Notes: generated by a model not told the origin, from the letters alone. DNA of 64,000 bases from Mycobacterium sp. 1164985.4 (GCF_001668575.1 NZ_LZMD01000046.1:62001-126000); one strand, 5' to 3'; shown: positions 8,022 through 18,448, numbered from the stretch's first letter. Program-made: numbers and translations.

Positions 8022-8747
8022 TCAGTGTGCGAGGGCCAGCCCGCCCAGCGCGACGATCCAGCTCGCGAAGCTGCCGACGAGGAAGTATTCGGTGACCTCG
8101 TCGATCCCGATGCCCCCGTTCTCGCGTGCCTTCTGGGCGTTGATCTCGGGGAAGCGAATGATGCTCTTGGCGGCGACGACGGCCGTCGCGGCGGTGAGTT
8201 GGCCCGCCAGGCCCAGGCCGAGGATCAGCACCCGCTCCATCGGACCGAGCAGTCTGCCGCCCTTCAGCCGGTCCGAGGCCTGCGGCTCGCCCGCCGGCTT
8301 GACCGAACCGACGGAGCCAAGAACCAAGCGCACCAACTGATTTCCGGTCACGAGTTGCATCAGCATCACGCCGACGACCATCAACAGCCGGTCAGGGGAC
8401 ACCGCGATGCCGACCCAGGACGGCCACCTCGCCGCTACGCCGGCCACCTCCGAGCTCCAGCCCGCGAGCGATACCAGCAGTCCGAGGGCACCCCCGAACA
8501 CGACCAGCGGCGCCAGTTGGCCGCGGCCGCTGCGCTCGGCCCGCTCGCACAGCAGCACCCAGCCGACGCCCGCGGCCGCGGCCACGATGAGCAGCACGAT
8601 GTCACCCCACCGCCACAACCCGGCCAACGCTGCGCAACCGACCACGACAAGGGGCGCCGCTGCGACCGACAACCAGACGCGATCGACAAGCCGCCGAACG
8701 ACATCGGCGACGCCTATCGCGATCAACAGAACGGCGACCGCACTCAC
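8022..8747 (-). CDS. DUF3307-like membrane protein, partner of SatD
   Basis: A 241-residue protein with about five N-terminal hydrophobic segments (near residues 2-17, 24-44, 49-66, 78-97, 118-136), a cytosolic stretch, then GRLLGPMERVLILGLGLAG (about 163-181) followed by AAKSIIRFPEIN and a last segment EYFLVGSFASWIVALGG. That C-terminal pattern (G-RLLG-ER-LI, AAKSI-RF) is what I associate with DUF3307 proteins, which are often encoded beside SatD. The start overlaps the satD-like stop by 4 bp, so the pair is co-translated. Function unknown; it could be a membrane effector or sensor. Confidence 0.75.
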   Translation of the reverse strand: MSAVAVLLIAIGVADVVRRLVDRVWLSVAAAPLVVVGCAALAGLWRWGDIVLLIVAAAAGVGWVLLCERAERSGRGQLAPLVVFGGALGLLVSLAGWSSEVAGVAARWPSWVGIAVSPDRLLMVVGVMLMQLVTGNQLVRLVLGSVGSVKPAGEPQASDRLKGGRLLGPMERVLILGLGLAGQLTAATAVVAAKSIIRFPEINAQKARENGGIGIDEVTEYFLVGSFASWIVALGGLALAH

Positions 8748-9397
8748 GGCACGTCCCGCAGGTACTGCGCCGCGAGCAGGAGCAAGTCCAAGCCGTCGCG
8801 GCCCGCGCGTTGGGACACTGCCGACGCGCTGATGCCCTCAGCGGTCGCCATGTCCTTCTTCGTCTTGCCCGTCAACAATCCCTTCACAATCCTCAATGAG
8901 CGGTCATCGAGCGATCCAATCAGGTGGTCCCGACAAATCAGCGCCGCGTTGACCGCGTCCACATCGTGGCGGCTTCCGCCCTCGGCCCGAAACGACGTAC
9001 GTACCAGTGCCAGCCCTGGTTGTCGCTGCGCGGAGGCGGTCCACTCGATCGCCTCGCGGGCCGTCCACCAGCCCGGCCCATCCTGAATGCCCGACTCCGA
9101 GTCCAGCACCGTGACGGCGCCCCAGCCGATGCCGAACCTCACATCGATCTCGGGGGCGACGGCCATGCGGACGATCAACGCCGCTTCGATCGCCGCGCCC
9201 ACCGTCGGATAGCTGCCCTGGAACTCGTCACCGACCGTGAATGCGGCCGCGTCGATGGCTCCGCCGGCGGCCTCTGCCAGCGCATTGCTGAGCGCGCGGT
9301 GCGTGGCCGCGCGATCGGCGGCGCGGCGTGAACCGACCACATCCCCGATCAACGTGGCCCGAGGACCTGATGAAGCAGTGCCCTTAAGTCCAGCCAT
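8744..9397 (-). CDS. SatD-family protein with cyclase-like motifs and C-terminal helix-turn-helix
   Basis: A 217-residue protein of the SatD type. Residues 16-23 (LIGDVVGS), 56-61 (GDEFQG) and 85-92 (DVRFGIGW) echo the class III nucleotide cyclase motifs FTDIVGS, GDGF and VRxGIHTG; D19 and D57 sit where the two metal-binding aspartates would be. The transition-state Asn/Arg pair is not clear (the region reads WWTAREAIEW). Residues about 165-200 (DRSLRIVKGLLTGKTKKDMATAEGIS...) look like a helix-turn-helix. It has its own AT-rich leaderless promoter and overlaps the DUF3307-like gene by 4 bp. The family assignment is fairly secure; cyclase relationship is my inference. Confidence 0.72.
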   Translation of the reverse strand: MAGLKGTASSGPRATLIGDVVGSRRAADRAATHRALSNALAEAAGGAIDAAAFTVGDEFQGSYPTVGAAIEAALIVRMAVAPEIDVRFGIGWGAVTVLDSESGIQDGPGWWTAREAIEWTASAQRQPGLALVRTSFRAEGGSRHDVDAVNAALICRDHLIGSLDDRSLRIVKGLLTGKTKKDMATAEGISASAVSQRAGRDGLDLLLLAAQYLRDVP

Positions 9398-9415
9398 ATG
9401 AAGATTATAGCTTCA
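9398..9415 (-). promoter_or_regulatory. Leaderless satD promoter with overlapping inverted repeat
   Basis: On the minus strand TATAAT (9409-9404) ends 6 nt before the ATG at 9397. The perfect repeat TGAAG-N7-CTTCA (9399-9415) surrounds the -10 element and looks like an operator, possibly bound by the helix-turn-helix of SatD itself. The 43-bp gap is strikingly AT-rich for this genome. Confidence 0.65.
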
Positions 9416-9440
9416 CTTGGCCAAATTTAAGTAATATGCT

Positions 9441-10517
9441 TCACTCGATGTAGGCGTTGGCGCTTTGCAGGTGCTCGATGGCGTCGGCCACGATCATGTC
9501 GATCAGCTCGCCGCACGACGGCAGATCGTCGAGGATGCCTGCGACCTGACCGGAGGCGAGCACGCCCGCGTCGGTATTGCCTTCGACCAGGCCGGCTTTG
9601 AGCAACATCGGCGTGTTGGCCGCCATCACCACCTGCGACCAGGTCAGCTCCTTGCCGTGCCGCATCTCCAGGCCGTCGCGGATCATCGATCGCCACGTCA
9701 TTCCCGACATCTTTTTGAACTTCTGCGCGTTGCGGATGGCGGCGGAGAACCCGCGCAGCCGTGACCCGCTTTCCAGCTTCTCGACGAGCCCGGTGCGCAG
9801 CACCCGGTGCGGCATGCCGTCGACGCGGGTCGACACGACAGTGCCGTCCAGGCCCGATTCGAGGTACCGCCGCTTGACCGCATCGGGGACCGTGGAGTCC
9901 GACGTCAGCAGGAAGCGAGTGCCCATCGCGACGCCCGCTGCGCCGTAGGACAGCGCCGCCGCGAGCCCACGGCCGTCGAAGAAACCGCCCGCCGCCACGA
10001 CTGGGATGTCCACCGCGTCGAGCACCGATGGCAACAGCAGCGTCGTCGCGATCGGCCCGGTGTGGCCGCCGCCCTCTCCGCCCTGCACGATGACCGCGTC
10101 GGCGCCCCAGCCCGCCACCTTCTTGGCATGCTTGGCGAGCCCGACCGACGGAATCACCACGACGCCGGCGTCTTTGAGCTTGGCGATCAGATCGGGTTTG
10201 GGCGCGAGCGCGAACGAGGCGACCTTAACGCCCTCGCGGATCAGCAGGTCGATGCGTTCTCCGGCATCGCCCGCATCGGCGCGGATGTTGATGCCGAACG
10301 GTTTGTCGGTTGCGCTCTTGACCTTGGTGACCGCGGTCTGCAGTTCCTCGAGGGTCATGGTCGCCGACGCCAGGATTCCGAGACCGCCGGCGTTGGAGGT
10401 CGCCGACACCAGCCGCGCACCGGCCACCCAGCCCATACCGGTCTGGACAACCGGATGTTGGATGCCGACGAGTTCGGTCAGCGGCGTGCGCAGCTTGGCC
10501 TTGCTCGGGTCGCTCAC
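9441..10517 (-). CDS. ipdC: IpdC, nitronate-monooxygenase-fold flavoprotein
   Basis: A 358-residue TIM-barrel FMN protein of the nitronate monooxygenase/FabK superfamily. Motifs are GMGWVAGARLVSATSNAGGLG near the N-terminus, IVQGGEGGGHTG in the middle and AAGGFFDGRGLAAALSYGA for phosphate binding. It corresponds to M. tuberculosis Rv3553 (IpdC), which works between IpdF and EchA20 in C/D-ring degradation, preparing the bicyclic CoA ester for hydrolytic opening. It overlaps ipdB by 4 bp in the leftward operon echA20-ipdA-ipdB-ipdC; the downstream satD gene has its own promoter. Confidence 0.9.
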   Translation of the reverse strand: MSDPSKAKLRTPLTELVGIQHPVVQTGMGWVAGARLVSATSNAGGLGILASATMTLEELQTAVTKVKSATDKPFGINIRADAGDAGERIDLLIREGVKVASFALAPKPDLIAKLKDAGVVVIPSVGLAKHAKKVAGWGADAVIVQGGEGGGHTGPIATTLLLPSVLDAVDIPVVAAGGFFDGRGLAAALSYGAAGVAMGTRFLLTSDSTVPDAVKRRYLESGLDGTVVSTRVDGMPHRVLRTGLVEKLESGSRLRGFSAAIRNAQKFKKMSGMTWRSMIRDGLEMRHGKELTWSQVVMAANTPMLLKAGLVEGNTDAGVLASGQVAGILDDLPSCGELIDMIVADAIEHLQSANAYIE

Positions 10518-11260
10518 CGTATTTCCTTGTCCCGCAGTCCCTTGGGGTCGATGACCTCACGGATCAGCTTCTGCTCGTCCTCGGTGGGCAGCCGGGTCTG
10601 CTCGGCGGAGTCCAGGCCGTGCACCTCGAACGACGTGTTCTCCGCGACCTGTTCGGGCTCGATGCCGGGGTGCAGTGATACCGCCCGCATCTGATGGTCG
10701 GGGCCGTTGAAGTCGAATACGCCGAGGTTTGTCACCACGCGGTACACATTGACGAACCGATAAGCCGGATTATCGGGATCGACCTTGTCCCAACCGATCC
10801 CGGAGACGATGTCAACGGAGTCGCCAAAGACTCGCTTCGAGTGGTTGCCCACCCAGTAGCTCGTCGCGTGGTTGATGGTGTTACCCGGTGCGCCGCGGAC
10901 ACCGAACATCTGGCGGGTCGGATGCTGCAGCGATCCGAACGCCGACAGATTCTGGTTGCCGTATCGGTCGATCTGATTGGCGCCCATGACGACGTGACGC
11001 CGTCCCCAGGCCAGCGTCTCGAAGACCCGGCCGAACGGCATCCATCCCTCGATCGCGCCTGCGGCGCCGATCGCCGGGGTGTCGGCGAGCAGGCGGGCCT
11101 CGCCATCGGTCAGCAGGATGTCGGGGGAGAACGTCAGGCGGGCCAGTCGAGCGCCGATCGAGACCATCGTGGTCATCGGGCTGACCATGATCTCGCCTGC
11201 GTCACGGAACAATTCGGCGCATGCGACAGCGCACACCTCGGCGCGGGAAACCGACATCAC
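10514..11260 (-). CDS. ipdB: IpdB, beta subunit of COCHEA-CoA hydrolase
   Basis: A 248-residue member of the class I CoA-transferase fold (beta subunit). Recognisable parts are MSVSRAEVCAVACAELFRDAGEI, HVVMGANQIDRYGNQNLS and GAPGNTINHATSYW. In M. tuberculosis IpdA-IpdB (Rv3551-Rv3552) form a heterotetramer that hydrolytically opens the last steroid ring of COCHEA-CoA rather than transferring CoA. It overlaps ipdA and ipdC by 4 bp each, fitting equimolar synthesis. Confidence 0.93.
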   Translation of the reverse strand: MMSVSRAEVCAVACAELFRDAGEIMVSPMTTMVSIGARLARLTFSPDILLTDGEARLLADTPAIGAAGAIEGWMPFGRVFETLAWGRRHVVMGANQIDRYGNQNLSAFGSLQHPTRQMFGVRGAPGNTINHATSYWVGNHSKRVFGDSVDIVSGIGWDKVDPDNPAYRFVNVYRVVTNLGVFDFNGPDHQMRAVSLHPGIEPEQVAENTSFEVHGLDSAEQTRLPTEDEQKLIREVIDPKGLRDKEIR

Positions 11261-12159
11261 TGAGCTCCTGCCTCTCCGCTCCTCGCGTCCACGGCCTGAA
11301 ACTTTCGTACCGCCGCCTGGTAGTCGGCCTCCGTGCCGGACAGATATGTCCGGACGAACTCCTGCCAGTCATCGTCGGACTTGGCCGCCTCGGCATAGTG
11401 GCGCTGGAACTTCTCGTCTCGCCGGTAGTCGGGTTCTGCCGTCGTGAAGTGTGCGCCGTTGGGCGCCTCGACGACGGTGTCGACCATCATCCGGTTGATC
11501 AGAAGCGCCTGCGGGGGCACCGCCTTGACCAGTTCATCGGTCTGCACCACCCTCTCGACGGACAGGAAGCGACGTTCGGCGGCCATCAGGTAGAGGTCGT
11601 CGAAGTACGGGTCGATGCCCGTGTACGCCGCATTCCCTTGAGCGTCGCCGAGATTCATGTGCACGAAGGCGGCGTCCAGGGTCAGCGCGGGCATCGCGAT
11701 GAGTTCCTCGTAACCCTCGCCGGTGGGGTAAGGGGAGCGCACGGTCTTCAGTTCGTCACCCCAGAACGCGCGGACGTCGCTGCCGAGCCCAGCCCGGATG
11801 GGGAGGAACGGCAGCCGTTGCGCGGCCGCCTGCAGCCCGCATCGGAGCATGCCCTCGTCCATCTCGCGGGCCTCGATCGCACCGGTGGTGCGCGCTTTGG
11901 CGAACCACGGGTCGTAGAACGGCGGCGAGTCGAGCGAGACGAATCCGTAGTAGACCCGTTTCACCTTGCCCGCCGAGCACAGCAGGCCGAGATCGGGTCC
12001 GCCGTAGGTGACGACGGTGAGGTCATCGACGTCGGTGCGCAGCAGTGCCCGCACGAATGCCATCGGCTTGCGGCGAGAGCCCCATCCGCCGATGCCGATG
12101 GTCATGCCGCTGCGGATCTGCGAGACGGCCTCGTCGAGCGTGGTTCTCTTGTCTGTCAC
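11257..12159 (-). CDS. ipdA: IpdA, alpha subunit of COCHEA-CoA hydrolase
   Basis: A 300-residue class I CoA-transferase-fold alpha subunit. It shows SQIRSGMTIGIGGWGSRRKPMA at the N-terminus (family glycine-rich loop), GGPDLGLLCSAGKVKRVYYG, and MNLGDAQGNAAYTGIDPYFDDLYLMAA. It pairs with IpdB to open the last carbon ring. It overlaps echA20 by 4 bp upstream and ipdB by 4 bp downstream. GTG at 12159 is the start. Confidence 0.93.
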   Translation of the reverse strand: MTDKRTTLDEAVSQIRSGMTIGIGGWGSRRKPMAFVRALLRTDVDDLTVVTYGGPDLGLLCSAGKVKRVYYGFVSLDSPPFYDPWFAKARTTGAIEAREMDEGMLRCGLQAAAQRLPFLPIRAGLGSDVRAFWGDELKTVRSPYPTGEGYEELIAMPALTLDAAFVHMNLGDAQGNAAYTGIDPYFDDLYLMAAERRFLSVERVVQTDELVKAVPPQALLINRMMVDTVVEAPNGAHFTTAEPDYRRDEKFQRHYAEAAKSDDDWQEFVRTYLSGTEADYQAAVRKFQAVDARSGEAGAQ

Positions 12160-12911
12160 TTCTCCCCCTTGGACGTGCCCGCGAAGGCATCGCGGTGCTC
12201 GTCGGAGACGCCTGCCAGGTTCAGCTCGAACGTAAAGCCCTGTTCCATGCGGTAACTCGAGTTGACTCGCTGCACGTCGATGAGGTTCAGCGCCTCCTTG
12301 GCCGCCCGGATCACCCGGGTGTCCTTGGCGGCGATGTCACGCGCGACGCGCAGCGCGGACTCGTCGAGTTCCTCGCGCGGAACAACCTCGTGCACCGACC
12401 CGAAGTGGTGCAGCGTCGCCGCATCGACAGTCGCGGCGGTGAAGAACAGCCTGCGCATCATGTGCTGTGGCACCAGTCGCGACAGGTGCGTCGCCGCGCC
12501 GAGCGCGCCGCGTTCGACCTCCGGCAGCCCGAATGTCGCGTCGTCTGAGGCGACGATGACGTCCGCGTTGCCGACCAGCCCGATGCCGCCGCCGACGCAG
12601 AAGCCGTTGACTGCGGCGACCACCGGGACCGCGCACTCGTAGACCGCCTTGAACGCCGCGAAGCAGCCGCGGTTGGCATCGATCAGCGCCGTGAAGCCTT
12701 CGGTGCGCTGCATCTCCTTGATGTCGACTCCGGCGTTGAAGCCCCGCCCGGTTGCGCGCAGGATCACCACGTGCGTCTCCGGGTCGGCCCCGGCCTTGGT
12801 GATCTCGTCGGCGAGGTCGAACCAGCCGCGCGACGGAATCGCGTTGACCGGCGGATAGTCGACGGTGACCGAGACGATGCCCGGTTCGGTGGCGGTACGA
12901 GTGATTGTCAT
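12156..12911 (-). CDS. echA20: EchA20, crotonase-family ring hydrolase
   Basis: A 251-residue crotonase. The oxyanion-hole segments are GRGFNAGVDIKEM and VNGFCVGGGIGLVGNADVIVAS, then FGLPEVERGALG. In M. tuberculosis EchA20 (Rv3550) hydrolyses a C-C bond of the bicyclic CoA intermediate, opening ring D, rather than hydrating a double bond. ATG 12911 sits 35 bp from the KstR2 box and gives the family length; the longer upstream frame crosses the operator and was rejected. First gene of the leftward ipd operon. Confidence 0.92.
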   Translation of the reverse strand: MTITRTATEPGIVSVTVDYPPVNAIPSRGWFDLADEITKAGADPETHVVILRATGRGFNAGVDIKEMQRTEGFTALIDANRGCFAAFKAVYECAVPVVAAVNGFCVGGGIGLVGNADVIVASDDATFGLPEVERGALGAATHLSRLVPQHMMRRLFFTAATVDAATLHHFGSVHEVVPREELDESALRVARDIAAKDTRVIRAAKEALNLIDVQRVNSSYRMEQGFTFELNLAGVSDEHRDAFAGTSKGEK

Positions 12912-12946
12912 CTGAGCTCCCGAGCACTTCCTGGGTCCGGTAGGAA

Positions 12947-12960
12947 AGCAAGCACTTGCT
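12947..12960. promoter_or_regulatory. KstR2 operator between echA20 and the SDR pair
   Basis: AGCAAGCACTTGCT contains CAAG-nn-CTTG at 12949-12958 in the divergent promoter region, so it should control both the echA20-ipdABC operon and the rightward SDR genes. Confidence 0.88.
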
Positions 12961-12963
12961 TGG

Positions 12964-12969
12964 TACGCT
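12964..12969 (+). promoter_or_regulatory. -10 element of a leaderless SDR promoter
   Basis: TACGCT follows the KstR2 box almost directly and ends 6 nt before the GTG at 12976. Confidence 0.58.
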
Positions 12970-12975
12970 AGCACA

Positions 12976-13749
12976 GTGACCGACCTGCGAGACATAAACC
13001 TCGGCCTCGGAGGCAGGGTGGTGCTGGTGACCGGCGGCGTGCGCGGAGTCGGTGCCGGTATCAGCGCCGTCTTCGCCGATCAGGGCGCCACGGTCGTAAC
13101 GTGCGCCCGACGGCCCGTCGAGGGGCTGCCGTATGAGTTTCTTCCGTGCGATGTCCGTGATGACGACGCCGTCGCGTCGATGGTCGAGACCATCGCCGAG
13201 CGCCACGGTCGCCTCGACATCGTGGTGAACAACGCGGGCGGGTCCCCCTACGTTCTGGCCGCCGAGTCGTCGGCGAAGTTCAGCCGCAAGATCGTGGAGC
13301 TCAATCTTTTTGGACCGCTTTCGGTTTCCACTCACGCCAACGCGTTCATGCAGAAGCAGGAGCAAGGCGGGTCGATAGTCAACATCGCGAGTGTGAGCGG
13401 ACGCCGTCCCACGCCGGGCACCGCACCCTACGGTGCGGCCAAAGCCGGCGTGGAGAGCCTGACCTCTACCTTGGCGGTCGAGTGGGCGCCGAAGGTCAGG
13501 GTCAACTCGGTGGTGGTCGGGATGGTCGAGACCGAACAGTCCGAACTCTTCTACGGCGACGCGGATTCCATCGCGGCGATCTCTCGCAACGTGCCCCTCG
13601 GCCGGCTCGCCAAACCGGCCGACGTGGGGTGGGCCGCGGCGTTCCTCGCTTCCGACGCCGCGTGCTACATCAGCGGCGCATCGCTGGAGGTGCACGGAGG
13701 CGGCGAGCCGCCGCACTACCTGGCGACCACCACTGCAGACATCAAATAG
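12976..13749 (+). CDS. Short-chain dehydrogenase (Rv3549c-like), KstR2 regulon
   Basis: A 257-residue SDR with VTGGVRGVGAGI near residue 16, VVNNAGGSP, serine in NIASVSGRR, and YGAAK catalytic pair. It occupies the position of M. tuberculosis Rv3549c and should reduce or oxidise a CoA-linked intermediate of rings C/D; the exact reaction is not established to my knowledge. The KstR2 box and leaderless -10 element lie immediately upstream. The second SDR follows after 28 bp with a good ribosome binding site (AAGGAGA). Confidence 0.85.
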   Translation: MTDLRDINLGLGGRVVLVTGGVRGVGAGISAVFADQGATVVTCARRPVEGLPYEFLPCDVRDDDAVASMVETIAERHGRLDIVVNNAGGSPYVLAAESSAKFSRKIVELNLFGPLSVSTHANAFMQKQEQGGSIVNIASVSGRRPTPGTAPYGAAKAGVESLTSTLAVEWAPKVRVNSVVVGMVETEQSELFYGDADSIAAISRNVPLGRLAKPADVGWAAAFLASDAACYISGASLEVHGGGEPPHYLATTTADIK

Positions 13750-13777
13750 CGCTCAAAAAGGCAAGGAGACAACAAAT

Positions 13778-14683
13778 ATGGGATTGCTCGACGGTCGCGT
13801 GGTGATCGTGACGGGGTCCGGCGGCGGCATCGGTCGCGCACACGCACTCGCGTTCGCCGCCGAGGGTGCCCGCGTGGTGGTCAACGACATCGGCGTGGGC
13901 CTCGACGGATCACCGGCGAGCGGCGGTAGTGCCGCGCAGAGCGTGGTCGACGAAATCACCGCTGCCGGTGGGGAAGCCGTCGCCAATGGCGCCAACGTCG
14001 CCGACTGGGCGCAAGCCGAGGGCCTGGTCCAGGCCGCGGTCGACACGTTCGGCGGACTCGACGTTCTGGTGAACAACGCAGGCATCGTCCGCGACCGGAT
14101 GTTCGCCAACACCAGCGAAGACGAGTTCGACGCCGTCATCGCCGTGCACCTCAAGGGTCACTTCGCCACCATGCGGCACGCGGCGGCGTACTGGCGCGCT
14201 CAGTCCAAGGCAGGCAACCCGGTTGACGCCAGGATCATCAACACGAGCTCGGGCGCCGGCCTGCAAGGCAGTGTGGGACAGGCGAATTACAGCGCCGCCA
14301 AAGCGGGCATTGCGGCCCTGACCCTGGTGGCGTCCGCGGAGATGGGCCGCTACGGCGTCACGGTCAACGCGATCGCGCCCTCGGCTCGGACCCGCATGAC
14401 CGAGACGGTGTTCGCCGACATGATGGCCACCCAGGATCAGGACTTCGACGCGATGGCGCCGGATAACATCTCGCCGCTTGTGGTCTGGTTGGGCAGCGCC
14501 GAGTCCAAGGACGTCACCGGGCGCATGTTCGAGGTCGAGGGAGGCATCGTCCGGGTGGCCGAAGGGTGGGCGCACGGACCTCAGGCCGACAAGGGTGCGC
14601 GGTGGGATCCCGCCGAACTGGGTCCGGTCGTCGCCGATCTGCTCGCCAAGGCGCGCCCGCCGGTGGCGGTCTACGGCGCCTGA
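13778..14683 (+). CDS. Short-chain dehydrogenase (Rv3548c-like), KstR2 regulon
   Basis: A 301-residue SDR related to the dehydrogenase domain of multifunctional peroxisomal beta-oxidation enzymes: VTGSGGGIGRAHALAFAAEGA at the N-terminus, LVNNAGIVRDRMFAN, NTSSGAGLQGSVGQ and YSAAK. This type is usually a 3-hydroxyacyl-CoA dehydrogenase. It corresponds to M. tuberculosis Rv3548c. It lies in one operon with the preceding SDR; a small hairpin 70 bp downstream may end the transcript. Confidence 0.86.
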   Translation: MGLLDGRVVIVTGSGGGIGRAHALAFAAEGARVVVNDIGVGLDGSPASGGSAAQSVVDEITAAGGEAVANGANVADWAQAEGLVQAAVDTFGGLDVLVNNAGIVRDRMFANTSEDEFDAVIAVHLKGHFATMRHAAAYWRAQSKAGNPVDARIINTSSGAGLQGSVGQANYSAAKAGIAALTLVASAEMGRYGVTVNAIAPSARTRMTETVFADMMATQDQDFDAMAPDNISPLVVWLGSAESKDVTGRMFEVEGGIVRVAEGWAHGPQADKGARWDPAELGPVVADLLAKARPPVAVYGA

Positions 14684-14754
14684 GCGCTGCCGGTTCACAC
14701 CGCTGGAGTAGAGCTGCAGTAGCGGCACGTTGCTGAGATGACAAGCGGCTGTCG

Positions 14755-14771
14755 ATCCGCCCGGGGCGGAT
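14755..14771. terminator. Possible hairpin terminator after the SDR operon
   Basis: ATCCGCC-CGG-GGCGGAT forms a 7-bp stem followed by TTG. There is no real U tract, so it is a weak candidate. The rest of the 234-bp gap 14684-14917 holds the presumed promoter of the next gene and no gene I can support. Confidence 0.35.
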
Positions 14772-14917
14772 TTGACTCCAAACGGCCCAGTCGACCAGCG
14801 TGGTCGCGGTAGCCCCGCGAAGACGGGTGGTCTCGATCTTGAAGTGGTGTTAGATTTGCCCGTCTGGGGAATTTGGACATGCGCCCACCCGTGTGGGTCT
14901 GAGTGGGGGAGGTTCGC

Positions 14918-16309
14918 GTGGCCGCGAAACATCGCAGATCTTCACGCGCGTCGGCGGTCGTCGCGCGGGTGCTGGGACCCGGAGGTCTGGCGGCCGCCGC
15001 GGTAGGAGTGACCTCAGTGTCGACGGCGTTGATGACCGGTACTACGACGGCCGTCGCGCCCGCAGTCGAGCTGGTCGCGTTGGTCACGCCGGCCAACTCG
15101 ACATCGCAGATCTTCGCCGGCACGACGTACTACGGCACTGACTGGACGACGAAGTACGGCGAGCAGCATGTCGTGCCCTTCTTCTTGGGCCCGCAGGGGA
15201 TCAAGAACGCCATCATCGAACACAGAACCGACCCGACGAAAACGGGCGTTGTGTCGTCCGGATGGGGTGCGGGGCAGACTGGCACCGCGCTCAGCCAGAT
15301 GACGAAGCCGGAGAAGTCAAACGTCGCCTTCGTCATCCTCGACAACAACGCCAACCGGGCCGGCGGCGGCTTCTGGACGACCTACGCTCCATTCGCTCCA
15401 CTGTTGGCGACATCGGCGGAACCCACGCCAAAAGATCTCGAGGTTCCTGCGCTTGATGTCGCATACGAGTACAACATCAACTCAAGTGCTCCGGTCGACC
15501 CGCTGAATCCGTTCGCTGTCGGGAACAGCCTCGCCGCGTATCTGTATGGCTATGGCGCGCAATCGAACACCGTGATTCCGGACGAGGTGATGAAGGACGC
15601 ACAGGAGAGCGATTCCAACCCCGGGGAGCACTACGCTTACGTCGTTGATTCACAAGGCAATATCCTCAACAAGACAAAGCTGCCGGGTAGTAGAACCACG
15701 TACGTCACCGTCGAGTCGGAGGACCTGCCGCTGACCCGTCCGCTGCGGCTGCTCCCAGGTGGGGACATCGTGGCCGACGCAATCGATCCGACGGTGACCC
15801 AACTGGTCAACGCCGGCTACAACGACGGCAAAGGCTTGCCCGACCATCCCGCCATACCGAAAGATCCGACGGTGACGCGGCCGATGCAGCCAGGCTCGTC
15901 GCTCACCGCGTTGAGTGGAGTGCAGGTATCCACCCTGGACGGGCGGGACGAGGGCACGCCCACAACGGTCGAAAGCGGCAGGAAGACAGGCAACTTGGCG
16001 ACCAATACCCTAGATGAAGCCGACCAACTTCTGGTTGTCGCGTCGCAATCTCGGTCGACGCCAACCAGCCCGTCCGTGTCAGGAAGCACGGTTCAGCGCA
16101 GTGGCCCGAACAAGTTCTCGCCGAAGTTGCCGGGGGCGGATCGCGCGTCGTCGAACGGTTCGTCGGCAATCGGTCGCAACGGCCTGAACGACTTTGCCGA
16201 CAGGGTCAACGACACGGTCAACAGAGTGACGAGCCGCTTGACCGGCGCGAAGCCGAGTGCGTCGAACGACGCGAAGTCGAACGACACGCATTCCGACAGC
16301 GCGAAGTAA
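14918..16309 (+). CDS. Exported PE-PPE-domain-like protein lacking the catalytic serine
   Basis: A 463-residue protein with a basic N-terminus and one hydrophobic segment (about residues 16-50), then a region resembling the serine-hydrolase PE-PPE domain: VVSSGWGAGQTGTAL followed by NVAFVILDNNANRAGGGFW and YEYNINSSAPVDPLNPFAVGN (in the family, FVLIGNPNRPNGG and YD-IADFP-P-NP). The nucleophile elbow reads GWGAG, so the usual serine is glycine. The last 150 residues are Ser/Thr/Asn-rich and disordered. GTG 14918 with GGGGGAGG upstream fits better than GTG 14903. Neighbours are steroid SDRs and ddn. Family assignment is moderate; catalytic loss is inferred. Confidence 0.6.
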   Translation: MAAKHRRSSRASAVVARVLGPGGLAAAAVGVTSVSTALMTGTTTAVAPAVELVALVTPANSTSQIFAGTTYYGTDWTTKYGEQHVVPFFLGPQGIKNAIIEHRTDPTKTGVVSSGWGAGQTGTALSQMTKPEKSNVAFVILDNNANRAGGGFWTTYAPFAPLLATSAEPTPKDLEVPALDVAYEYNINSSAPVDPLNPFAVGNSLAAYLYGYGAQSNTVIPDEVMKDAQESDSNPGEHYAYVVDSQGNILNKTKLPGSRTTYVTVESEDLPLTRPLRLLPGGDIVADAIDPTVTQLVNAGYNDGKGLPDHPAIPKDPTVTRPMQPGSSLTALSGVQVSTLDGRDEGTPTTVESGRKTGNLATNTLDEADQLLVVASQSRSTPTSPSVSGSTVQRSGPNKFSPKLPGADRASSNGSSAIGRNGLNDFADRVNDTVNRVTSRLTGAKPSASNDAKSNDTHSDSAK

Positions 16310-16366
16310 ACGGCCTATCGGAGACGAGCCTGTCGTCAACGGTCGGTCACACAGCCTGCCGTCTGG

Positions 16367-17226
<860 letters not shown>

Positions 17227-17274
17227 TTGCGCACAACGTGCCTCTGCGCCCGACGATTTCGGGCAGACGCGCGA

Positions 17275-18447
<1,173 letters not shown>

Positions 18448-18448
18448 C

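Noticed and set aside
7659..9086. 475-codon plus-strand frame opposite the alcohol dehydrogenase and DUF3307-like genes
   Set aside because: The translation is rich in Arg, Gln and His without motifs, while the minus strand encodes clear protein families.
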